A stretch of 64,000 nucleotides of DNA from Theobroma cacao (Eukaryota; Streptophyta; Magnoliopsida; Malvales; Malvaceae). Both the position numbers and the translations under genes were made by a program. The stretch's first letter is position 1. Each line of letters starts with the position of its first letter. The stretch spans positions 540,354-604,353 of the forward strand of contig NC_030856.1 of assembly GCF_000208745.1 (NCBI RefSeq), read 5' to 3'. Under the pieces are notes generated by a model, which was not told the origin of the DNA, did not search any database, and worked only from the letters and a program-made list of their open reading frames with translations. Of this stretch, positions 45,592-55,146 are shown piece by piece.

Positions 45592-47439
45592 ATGCAAGTC
45601 TCTCTCTCTTCTTCCCTTCACTCTTTTTCTTCACCCGCGCAAACCCTTCTCTCCCACTTCAACTCCCCTTTAGAGCTAAAACAAGCTCATGCCCATCTAA
45701 TCAAAACCAACGCTGCTCTCTCTCTCCTCCCTGTCTCTCGTATCGCTTCCGTTTGTGCTCTTTCCCCTGACTTCTCTTACGCCCATCAACTTTTAGCCCA
45801 ATTCCCAGACCCCCAAATAGCCATTTGGAACACTTGCTTGAGAACTTTAGCTGAAAGTGACTCCCCTTCCGATGCAATCCTCTTGTTCCGTCGATTACGC
45901 GAATTCGATGTTCTCCCTGATAGTTTCACCTGTGCTTTCGTTCTTAAAGCCTGCACGGCTCTGTTGGATGATAGAAATGGTGAAATTGTTCACGGGCTTG
46001 TTGAGAAACTTGGGTTAAAATGGAACTTGGTTTTGCAAAACATGATCTTGAATTTCTATGGATTGTGTGGAGAAATGGCTACGGCTCGGTTGTTGTTTGA
46101 TAATATGCCCCAGCGGGATGTTGTGAGTTGGAATGTTATGATTACCTATTTGGTTAAAAGTGGAGACTTTGAGGGTGCTTATGGGTTCTTTTCGCGTATG
46201 CCTGAGAGAAATGTGAGGTCTTGGACAATGATGATTTCGGGGTGTGTTCATTACGGGAAGCCCAAGGAAGGGGTTGAGTTGTTTATCGAGATGCAGAAGA
46301 TTGGAGTGGAGGCTAATGAGGTCACTGTAGTGGCTGTTCTTGCAGCTTGTGCTGATTTGGGCGCACTTGACTTGGGGAAGAGGGTTCATGAATACTCGAA
46401 AAGAAGCGGATTTGGGAAGAATGTTAGAGTTTTGAATACTTTGATTGATATGTATGTGAAATGTGGTTGCTTGGAAGAAGCAAGGAGGGTTTTCAATGAG
46501 ATGGAGGAGCGAACTGTTGTGTCCTGGTCAGCTATGATACAAGGGCTTGCAATGCATGGACAAGCTCAGGAAGCTGTAAGGGTGTTCTCGATGATGATTG
46601 AGATGGGGGTGATGCCTAATGGGGTAACGTTTATTGGACTCTTGCATGCGTGTAGTCACATGGGGTTGGTTGATGAAGGTCGTCGATTTTTCTCTGGCAT
46701 GATCAGGGACTATGGTATTATTCCTGAAATTGAGCATTATGGTTGCATGGTTGATCTTTTTAGCCGGGCAGGGCTCCTCCAAGAAGCCCATGAATTTATA
46801 ATGAACATGCCTATAAAACCAAATGGGGTTGTATGGGGAGCTCTACTTGGTGGATGCAAGGTACACAAAAACATTAAGCTAGCTGAGGAAGCTACCAGAC
46901 ATCTTGCTCAGCTGGATCCTCTTAATGATGGATACTATGTTGTTTTATCTAATATTTATGCGGAAGCAGAAAGATGGGAAGATGTGGCAAGAGTAAGGAA
47001 GCTAATGAAAAATCGAGGGGTAAAGAAGACGCCTGGTTGTAGTTCCATCGTGGTTGATGGAGTGATTCATGAATTTGTTGCTGGGGATGATACCCATTCT
47101 CAAGCTGATGAAATATTTGGAACGTGGGAAAAACTTCTGAGTCATATGAAGCTAAGAGGATATGTACCTGACACATCAGTTGTCCTATTGGACATTGAAG
47201 AGAAAGAGAAGGAGAAGTTTCTATATCGCCATAGTGAGAAATTAGCACTGTGTTTTGGACTGATAAACACACGTCCCGGAGTGGTGATCAGGATAATGAA
47301 GAATCTCCGCGTTTGTGAAGATTGTCATGCCACTTTCAAATTGATCTCAGCAATTGTTAACCGGGAAATAGTTGTGCGTGACCGGAACCGGTTCCATTGT
47401 TTCAAAGATGGCGCTTGCTCTTGCCAAGATTATTGGTAA
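45592..47439 (+). CDS. Pentatricopeptide repeat protein, PLS class, DYW subgroup
   Basis: Single-exon organellar RNA-editing type PPR protein of 615 residues. A Ser-rich N-terminus (MQVSLSSSLHSFSSPAQT) may act as a transit peptide. From about residue 25 to 475 run PPR motifs of alternating P, L and S type, for example VVSWNVMITYLVKSGDFEGAYGFFSRMPERN and VLNTLIDMYVKCGCLEEARRVFNEM. Then come the E motifs and the PGCSSI box (about 481). The DYW deaminase domain ends the protein: its zinc ligands lie in RHSEKLALCFGLI and CEDCH, the last residues are CSCQDYW. All deaminase signature residues (HxE, CxxC) are present, so it should be a complete editing factor for C-to-U changes in plastid or mitochondrial RNA. 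The target site cannot be told from sequence alone. Confidence 0.93.
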   Translation: MQVSLSSSLHSFSSPAQTLLSHFNSPLELKQAHAHLIKTNAALSLLPVSRIASVCALSPDFSYAHQLLAQFPDPQIAIWNTCLRTLAESDSPSDAILLFRRLREFDVLPDSFTCAFVLKACTALLDDRNGEIVHGLVEKLGLKWNLVLQNMILNFYGLCGEMATARLLFDNMPQRDVVSWNVMITYLVKSGDFEGAYGFFSRMPERNVRSWTMMISGCVHYGKPKEGVELFIEMQKIGVEANEVTVVAVLAACADLGALDLGKRVHEYSKRSGFGKNVRVLNTLIDMYVKCGCLEEARRVFNEMEERTVVSWSAMIQGLAMHGQAQEAVRVFSMMIEMGVMPNGVTFIGLLHACSHMGLVDEGRRFFSGMIRDYGIIPEIEHYGCMVDLFSRAGLLQEAHEFIMNMPIKPNGVVWGALLGGCKVHKNIKLAEEATRHLAQLDPLNDGYYVVLSNIYAEAERWEDVARVRKLMKNRGVKKTPGCSSIVVDGVIHEFVAGDDTHSQADEIFGTWEKLLSHMKLRGYVPDTSVVLLDIEEKEKEKFLYRHSEKLALCFGLINTRPGVVIRIMKNLRVCEDCHATFKLISAIVNREIVVRDRNRFHCFKDGACSCQDYW

Positions 47440-47764
47440 TGAGTTGAAACCATTATTATGTACCCTTTTGATTTGTTCCTTTTTCATTTTTTGTAGCTCA
47501 GAAAACAAATTATGCACTTCTATTTGTGTATTTCAAAGATCCAATTGGGTTGTTGAGATTGAAATTGTCACCAATTATGTATCAAAAGAAATATGTCAAT
47601 ATCTTCCTGTATTGTTCAGCACAATTTTGTGCATTCTGACCACATAAGCAGAGTCATCGTTCATTCATTGAGGACGAAAAACAAAGCCTAAAACTTTCTT
47701 TTAAATCTTTACAATTTTCATGTTCTTATTTCCCATGAGGTTGGGCCCTTTGTGGCAATGAGTT
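47440..47764. other. Convergent 3' UTRs of PPR and OPT genes
   Basis: The two genes converge; 325 bases between stop codons. Nothing else is seen. Confidence 0.5.
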
Positions 47765-50550
47765 TCAAAGAACAGGACATCCTTTAGACATAATCCCTTT
47801 TGCTGTGGGACAACGTGCCAATGGGCAATGGTCGGTGGCGTCCAGTCCCCACCATTCTGGTCCGACAATATCATGGGACTGAAGGGTGAAGTAAAGAAGT
47901 ACTCCCATGAAGGCAACGCCGGCATCCAAAGCAGCAGATAAGATATAGGTATGTTTACCCCACCATCGCTTGTACCTGTTATAAACATACCAGTTGAAGA
48001 ATATTCCGACGGTTCCCCAGCAGATATAGTGCACAGCTTTAGCTGGTGGCATGCCCTGTGTAGCTCCAAGGATCATCGGCATATGTATCAGCCTTATCCA
48101 TTTCTTCTCTGGGAACTTGCGTGATAACCACCATACTGGAACAGGGGCAAGCAAGCCGATCAAGAAGAACCAGTTCATCTGCGGGTAGTTGCCATACTTT
48201 GAGAACATTCTGAGAGGGCCTACAACCCCCCAAATGATTGAAGCATTGTAGAACACGTCGTCACCAGGGCATGTCCACGGACTCCCCTCTGGTAGCAAAG
48301 CAGGATCACATATGTGCTCGATACTCGACAGAAGCCACCATGCTGTTCCAAAGTAGCAACTCGAAGCAACTACTGTTCCGACCAGCTGATAGGGAAAACA
48401 AGTTAGGAATGTGTACAAATTACTTGAAAAGAAAGGAAAACAACATAAGATCAATCATAGATTCATTACCTGGACAATGAACATCGATTTCGGAGGGATC
48501 TTCATGTAATGACCTAGTTTGAAATCCCCAACCAAGTTGAGAGCTTGTACCATACTGATATAGCCATACGTCTTGAAAGCAACATTGGCAAGAGGCTTGC
48601 CAGGGTACATGTACCCGATAACCAACTCTGTAATCACATTCAACCCTGGTTGCTGCACATTAAAAGAAAAAAAACATGTTTATCAAATATGGAATAATAT
48701 CGACGTCACTATCTGATTCTATTTCTTCAAGAATGATTATACCATGTTCGTTGTGGCTTGGATTATTCCGATTGGTAAGGTGAAAAACAGGGCAATTGCG
48801 CAGGCCAGCAAAACTCCCCACCAGGGGAGTTGAAGCTGTTTGCCAAAACCTTCACAGGCAATGATGGAAAGGACCATGATTGAGATTAAGATAATATGAA
48901 ACCACCATTGGGGGACTGCCTCATAATTCTTCTTCATCAGCCTTGTGTGCACATCTGTAAGATTATCTTTCACCGCATATGTTGTCTTTTTCCACAATTT
49001 CCAGATTGTTCTAACCATTTTGTCAAGGAAAAAAAATCAGAAAAGAAAAGAAATGGAATGATCAAAACAATGTTCTTATAGAGAAAGAATGCTTACTTTC
49101 CCTCAAACAGGGCGACATGGGAAATGGTAGCCATGAGAGTTGCAAAGCTCAATCCATATAGGAAAGCAAACGTGACAGACAGATAGAGTTTACTGTAATT
49201 GTTATACTCCGGTAGATTGATGTCAAAAGTTTTCTGATTCAGAATCCGAGTAATGTTGTAAGTCTGACCAGCAGCATCAAAGGTATGAGAAGAAATCAAG
49301 GGAAATCGTCTGGCTTGGAATGAGTTTGACCAGTAAGCAATGGGAGTAAGAACATAGAGGAACAATATGAACCCAAACAAGATGTTGATTATGGCAAATA
49401 AGGGTGTCGCAAGAGGACTTCCCAGGAAGGCTGCAACTGTAGACCAATCAAGACCAAAAGAGCCAATGCCAAAGCCGTTTAGGCCTGAACCTATCTGCTG
49501 GACTACGATTGAATCCTTCCAAATCCAGCAAACAAAGGACACAGCTGATATTGATTGGAAAAGGTAGCCTGGTACGATGTAGTAAGCAAAGCTTGATATG
49601 AAAATAATGATGAAGAATTGTAGCCTTGTATGCCCCCCCTTTGTTCTCTTTTCCTTCTCATGCAGCGCCCTACAGATTTCATTGACAAGTTGTTCAATTT
49701 GACTGGAAAATTGCCTGCAATTTTCTTTTGAATTATAGGGAAAGGAGTGAAATACCTGAATAAAGAAACTTGAACCAGGTTTGCTGGCCACCACATGTAA
49801 GGGGAATCGACTAGGAATTTTCTGAACAAGCCAGCCCATCCGTATCCGAGCAGCTGAATTTCATCAGGAATATATATAAGGTTTTTTGGTATCATTCCCA
49901 TGGATCATAATATAAGTAATGATTTTTACCTGTGTAGTTTGTGCTAGCAACATGGCTGCAACTGGATGCAATGATCTGTGGTAGAAGGCCTTGACAATTG
50001 TGATGATATTTACTGCATAAACACCCCCAGCTCCACAGTTGGCAAATATAGTGATCAACGCATGTTCTTTCAAAGTGAATGGCCCTGGATTCAATGAGAA
50101 CGACCACTTGGTGAATGGAACTCGAATTTCTTTTTTCGGAAGAGTTGCAGCCATCAACTTCCCTATAGGGAGAACAACGATTTGTGCAGATATTGATGAG
50201 ATAGAGAGCTGATTCTGACGATAGGCAAAGAACTGGTTGACAAAAGCAAGAATGCAGCAAGATATAAGCCCCAGAACCCATGTCCGGAATGTTAAGGCTG
50301 ACTCTGTCGGGTCATCTGTGATTGGAACAGTCAGCCTGACTTCCTCAATGGGATTGTCATCCACTTCCTCTGTTGCCAATCAACAAAAACACTCATCAGG
50401 TACCATGTCCATCATTTGCAAAAGAAACAAAAAGAAAAGAAAGATTGCTTATCATAAAACAAAGAGTATACCTTCTTCTACATTCTTTGCAGGTTGAACT
50501 TTGTCAGGAAATTGTGATTGCGGGGTCTTACCTTCCACCTCCATTGTCAT
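47765..50550 (-). CDS. Oligopeptide transporter, OPT1/OPT5 clade (copy A)
   Basis: Proton-coupled plasma-membrane importer of small peptides or metal chelates. Seven exons (minus): 50472-50550, 49930-50369, 49756-49853, 49097-49669, 48743-49010, 48470-48652 and 47765-48385, 753 residues. Family marks are [15 protein letters not shown], the NPG motif (SLNPGPF), [81 protein letters not shown] and [11 protein letters not shown] (the KIPPR motif), ending KGCPVL. About 14-16 membrane segments. The ATG at 50550 (MTMEVEGK) is followed by a second at 50544. A tandem paralogue with identical intron positions lies at 55.1-57.9 kb. Confidence 0.93.
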
Positions 50551-51720
50551 TCTCTCTCCTTCTTGCAGAAAACCAAATGGCAATACCTCACAAACAAATT
50601 AACACTCCTATTCAACACCATAAATACATGCCTTCCCTACCCTATATTTAGCTAATTCTCTTCCTCTTGACCTGTACATCTTGCAAATTTCATTTATAGT
50701 TCTTTACACCAAATTGGTATTATGTAAGAAACCGGTTTTCCTGCCTAAAATTTTGAACTGTGGTCAAGGGGTAGAATACCCGAATGATTCTACTTGGACA
50801 AGAATCCTATGCGTAATTAACCCCTAACCAATATTTCAGGAAGGCGAAAAAATTATATGCTTTATATATTTTAATGAATTTTCTCTTGAAATTATAAGCT
50901 ATGGGTTCTTTTCCTTAACATGAATCTTATCAACTTTATACTAAAGATAGATATAGACATTTGTTTAACTATAACTAGACTTATTCCTTAAGTAGGTCTC
51001 TTTGACATATCAGAATTTCAAACCTTGTAGGATCTGCCACTTGTTTTTTTTTTTAAATTGTTTTTGGAGATATATTCTTTTCCATGAATTGTGGGTTGAC
51101 AATGATTTTCTATCCCATATTAAGAGCTCATAATCAAAGTTTGAATTAATGTCAATAACCCATAATTTATACGTAAATGTATTATATTAAAATATCAGAA
51201 AACGATAAAAAAATAATAAAAAATAATAAAAAAACAGCTTGAAAATACCACTTTTTAAGATGATTTTTCTCATGATCATACCCAAATCTGAGAGCTAAGT
51301 TCCATCAAACATATGTAGTAATTATCTTAAAAGAGAGAGGATAATGGATTTTCCTTAGAGGAATAATGATATCAGGCAAGAAAAAAGAGAAACGGATGAG
51401 AATATCTAGCCATGATTTGATCATGTCAATCTTCGATTCTCCTAGGATAGTTTCTTTGATAAGATTGGAAATTATGATCTTGATCAGATTTCATGCCAGC
51501 TATATATTACCTATTTTTCTAGTTTAGAAAATATATATCGTCTATTTTCATAAAAATTTTATTACTAAAGAATCATGATCATATGTTAATAAATATATTT
51601 AAAAGTACTTTGATTGTGAATATAATGAATTTTGGGTATCTTTTTTAATAGCTATACTGTACATAGTATTATACATAAAGCAATTCATGATCTTAGCATG
51701 TTCTTCAAGCTATGGTTATA
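50551..51720. other. OPT copy A upstream region, AT-rich spacer
   Basis: No gene or clear repeat is supported. The first few hundred bases should be promoter and leader of OPT copy A (minus strand). Confidence 0.45.
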
Positions 51721-51726
51721 TTAAAA

Positions 51727-51930
51727 CAAGGCCAGGCATGGAATGGGAAAGCATGTGACCTACCTACCAGCCAGCACTCTACCTCTATATATAGGCAAGT
51801 ATTTGGTTTCATATCGCAGTTGATTCTGTAGGACATGCCATTGTTCACCTTCAACAATGGGGTCTATGCATATTGCAGGAAGCAATGGCTTTGGTCATAA
51901 CATGGAGTTCATGTCCCAGGCTTAGCTTAG
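51727..51930 (+). pseudogene. Fossil of the ABCG26 promoter and first exon
   Basis: Matches the ABCG26 gene at 8603-8890, in opposite orientation in the window. The promoter part (51727-51818) has CAAGGCCAGGCATGGAATGG, ACCAGCCA and ATATATAGGCAAG. It jumps at an ATTC shared by both sides to the coding part GACATGCCATTG, CAACAATGGGGTCTATGCA and GCAGGAAGCAATGG, ending CATGTCCCAGGCTTAG. The jump removes the 5' leader, the ATG and about ten codons. One inserted T shifts the frame and CTTACC became CTTAGC, making a stop. It is dead, but its promoter half is well preserved. No later ABCG26 exons follow. Confidence 0.85.
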
Positions 51931-53256
51931 AAAACAGGTAATAGGAGATCGATATAGAGGACTGCACTGCCGTGTACACTAATAAAGATCACCCTGTCCC
52001 AATGTTTCTTAAGGTAGTAAGCAGGTTTCTTTGTTGATCTTCTTCTTGAATATAAGAAATATGAAGCGCTTAACAACTCATCGTGATGCATTAAATTCAG
52101 GAACCTGTATGAAATGGTTGTTTTTCTTTTTTTCTTTTTCCTTTGATTTATTATCGTTATTTTTTCCATTCCTTTTTGTTCCTTTCTGTTTTGCTTGGTG
52201 TTGCAGGAAAAACATGTGAATTGTTGTTACTCATGCAAGGTCCAAGAACCATGATCCTGGAGTAGGACAACAAACCATGCTCAAGGCAAGCAGCACTCTC
52301 TGCAATTGCACTACTGGTCATTCCTCTCTCTCTCTTCCGTAGGCAATTTTTATTCTATCGAAGCAATGTCAGCTTTCATTTGGAGCCTGGAAAAGGCCAA
52401 AAGCTGGTACAAAATGGCCTCGACGTTGACTTCTGCATGCATGACAGTGATGACAACAAATCTGTGGCTGATATGCAAAAGTTCAACAACGTACGTACGG
52501 TTGCCTTGTATATAGTTTTTATCAGAGTGGAGTCGCTGTCTTTGTTTCTCTCTTCTATTTGCATTCATTCTTCTGTATATACTTTTCTTTTGATTGTTAA
52601 TTATCAGTGACCACTTGGGTAAGTAAGCAGCGGTTTCTCATTCCCATGGAAGGGTGGGTGGGAAAACAAGCATAAATGCAATACACACAGCTCTTCCTGC
52701 TATTCATCTGGAACTTTTTATACCTTTGAGACAGATTCTTTTGGGAATGATTATAAATAAAAGATAGCTAAAAGCAATCTGTTGGCTCTCACCCAAGCAG
52801 GTTCCTGTCATGAAAGAGAGGTCAATGGTTCTTACACTCTCGTATATATAGACTCTTCACATCATTAATGTCTTTAGATACGTCAGGAGCAAAGCTGGAG
52901 AACCCAAATTTAATCAACAGCAGAACATGTTAGAATTCTTCACCATGGAGCAATGAAGAATCCTGACGAGGAAGAAGTTAGAATTGGCTATGGCCCGTGG
53001 AAGCGGGTTCAACTGTATCAGTCCAGCTCTTGTTTAACTGTATGCTTACTCAGCTTCCGAGCTGTTACGTGGTGCTATGCATGCTTTGATATGAAACTTG
53101 GGTTTTAACACGTATTAATGTAATGAACAAGTGTTTCATGTACTGATCATATGTGTTAAGTAATCTTGTACTTAAGTTTTTTCTATGGTTTTAGTGAAAA
53201 AAACTTGAGCTAGTTCCGAATTTGTTTACATTCATGCTTTGAAAGTTGAATCTTTT
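51931..53256. other. Spacer with first copy of an anonymous duplicated sequence
   Basis: No gene is supported. Bases 52430-52470 (GCATGACAGTGATGACAACAAAT) and 52938-53000 (TCTTCACCATGGAGCAATGAAGAATCCTGACGAGGAAG) recur, diverged, at 54945-54980 and 54980-55045. The unit is split by unrelated sequence here. Confidence 0.5.
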
Positions 53257-53729
53257 TGACGCATGAACATTTAGGATTGTATTTTATTCAATTTAGTTTT
53301 TGCTAATTTTAATTGATTTAGGAGTTATTTTCTTTATTCTATTAGGATTCTTTTCTTATTTTTATTAGGATTTTAATACTTTTAAGAAATAGTATTTGAT
53401 TAGGATAGTCATGTTCTATTTAAAAATAGAACACTTATTTTATTTAAATATTTTGTTAATTATTTTAATTGTATTAGACAACTAGAAGTAGAGTTTTATT
53501 CTAATTGTATTAGGCAACTAAAAGTAATTATTCTAATTGTATTAGGAAACTAGAAGTAGAGTTTTATTCTAATTGTATTAAGCAACTAGAAGTAAAGTTT
53601 TATTAGGATGTGGGCTTAATTATTATTCTCATTCAAGTTGAGAGTTAATAAATAATATTTTTTTAAATAAAAATGTTTATATTAGTGTCTTTCATAATGG
53701 TCAGGTGTCTTTACAACGTTCCGACGTCA
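53257..53729 (+). mobile_element. Solo LTR related to the 38.6-41.8 kb element, with 5-bp target duplication
   Basis: Starts TGACGCATGAAC and ends CGACGTCA, the termini of the nearby element's LTR seen from the other strand. Shared blocks are GGATTGTATTTTATT, TTAGTTTTTGCTAA, TTTGATTAGGATAGTCATG, AGTTGAGAGTTAATAAATAAT and TCTTTACAACG. Flanked by CTTTT on both sides (53252-53256 and 53730-53734). An internal stretch (TTCTAATTGTATTAGGCAACTA and variants) is repeated three to four times at 53465-53600. Internal element sequence is absent, so it arose by LTR-LTR recombination. Confidence 0.85.
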
Positions 53730-53854
53730 CTTTTTATTGTTTCTGACTTTTTTTTCAAAATTTAATCAGTATCGTGTTATGAAGGTTCAATTTCTCTGAA
53801 GTTGATGTTCATAGGATTTTGGTTCTTCCTTATTTGCAGAAGTTACTGCAGGTC

Positions 53855-54055
53855 TAGGCATAAGGAATGCAACAGAAAACTTTGAACAGATCCTGAGACA
53901 GATGCAGGCATAAGGAATGCAACAGAAAACTTTGAACAGATCCTGAGACAGATGTAAACGTACTTACAATCCTTCATGTAAATGTGTTAAAAAACTTTGA
54001 ACAGATCCTGAGACAGATGCAAACGTACTTACAATCCTTTATGTAAATGTGTTTA
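53855..54055. repeat. Nested tandem repeats
   Basis: The block AACTTTGAACAGATCCTGAGACAGATG occurs three times (about 53879, 53930 and 53993). The first two are preceded by GGCATAAGGAATGCAACAGAAA (period about 57). The last two are followed by AAACGTACTTACAATCCTT.ATGTAAATGTGTT (period about 67). So two overlapping duplications share one core. Confidence 0.85.
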
Positions 54056-55146
54056 ATTTTCCCATGACGTTTTGTCCGAATCAGGATGGTATAGAAATAC
54101 TAAAAGCACTGATGATAACAATAACAATGTTAACAACAAAGAAGAATATAATGCCTTGTTAAAGGGCAGTAGAGCAGAGGTGCACAGAGTGTAACTTTGT
54201 TATTAACAAATAAGGTCGTTCACATTGATAAGAACAGCATGTATATATCAAGTGATACATAAACACTAACACTTGTTCTTGATCCATTAACAAGTGTAAA
54301 ACATTTAACAAAACATCTTCATGCAGCTTAACACGTAGAGTCATAGAGTTTAAACAAAAGACTCCTATTTTTGCATAGATTCTAAGTGGAATACATATGC
54401 CTTCATGTCCACGTGGATGCAAGCATTACAAGTTAACAAGCAACAATAGTAAAACAATGCGTCAGGCTAAGCTTGATGATACTGCAGCACACAGAAATGA
54501 AGTGCATGGATGAGAGGAATGGATTTCTGGCAAAAAAATGCATAGACGTTTATACTTTCATGGATCACAATGATGGTGTTAATGCATGGGGTGGTTCTCT
54601 ATCAGGATTTCCCCTACTCAGCCGGATAAAAAGCTAGAGCATCAGCCATGCCAAAGCTGTGATGAGCTGGTCGTCATTGCTGTCATGTTTTTCTTGTTGC
54701 TAATGGTATGTACTTTTTTCCCTATCCGTCTGGATTCTGTGGCATCCGGTAGAATCCTCTTCTTCAATCAACGAGCATATACATAGTAGCATATGATCTG
54801 AAACAGGCTTGCCATTAATAGTACTTGTTCCCTCTTCAGGCTTATTTTACTTGGCAGATATGCAATTTAATATGTGCAGACATTAAGATGTAACTTTGAT
54901 CCATCTATCTATCTTTTTAGCTTCAGTTTGGTTCATGGGTTCCTGTTGGATCACGACAGTGATGACCACAAATATATGGGCAGTCTTCACCATGGATCAG
55001 TGAAGAATCCTGAGGAGGAAGGAGTTAGAATGGGCTATGGCCATGCAATCTTTCAAGGGGAAAAGAAACTAAAGCCATTACAATATTTTTCATGTTTTTA
55101 ACAAATTTCATGTTGTTCTTAATTATTCCCAGCAAGAACAAGACCT
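54056..55146. other. Spacer with second copy of the anonymous duplicated sequence; OPT copy B 3' flank
   Basis: Bases 54945-55045 match parts of 52430-53000. On the plus strand they would read DHDSDDHKYMGSLHHGSVKNPEEEGVRMGYG; the other copy gives a similar LHHGAMKNPDEEEVRIGYG. The similarity at peptide level hints at former coding sequence, but no start, splice sites or known family could be found. Confidence 0.4.
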
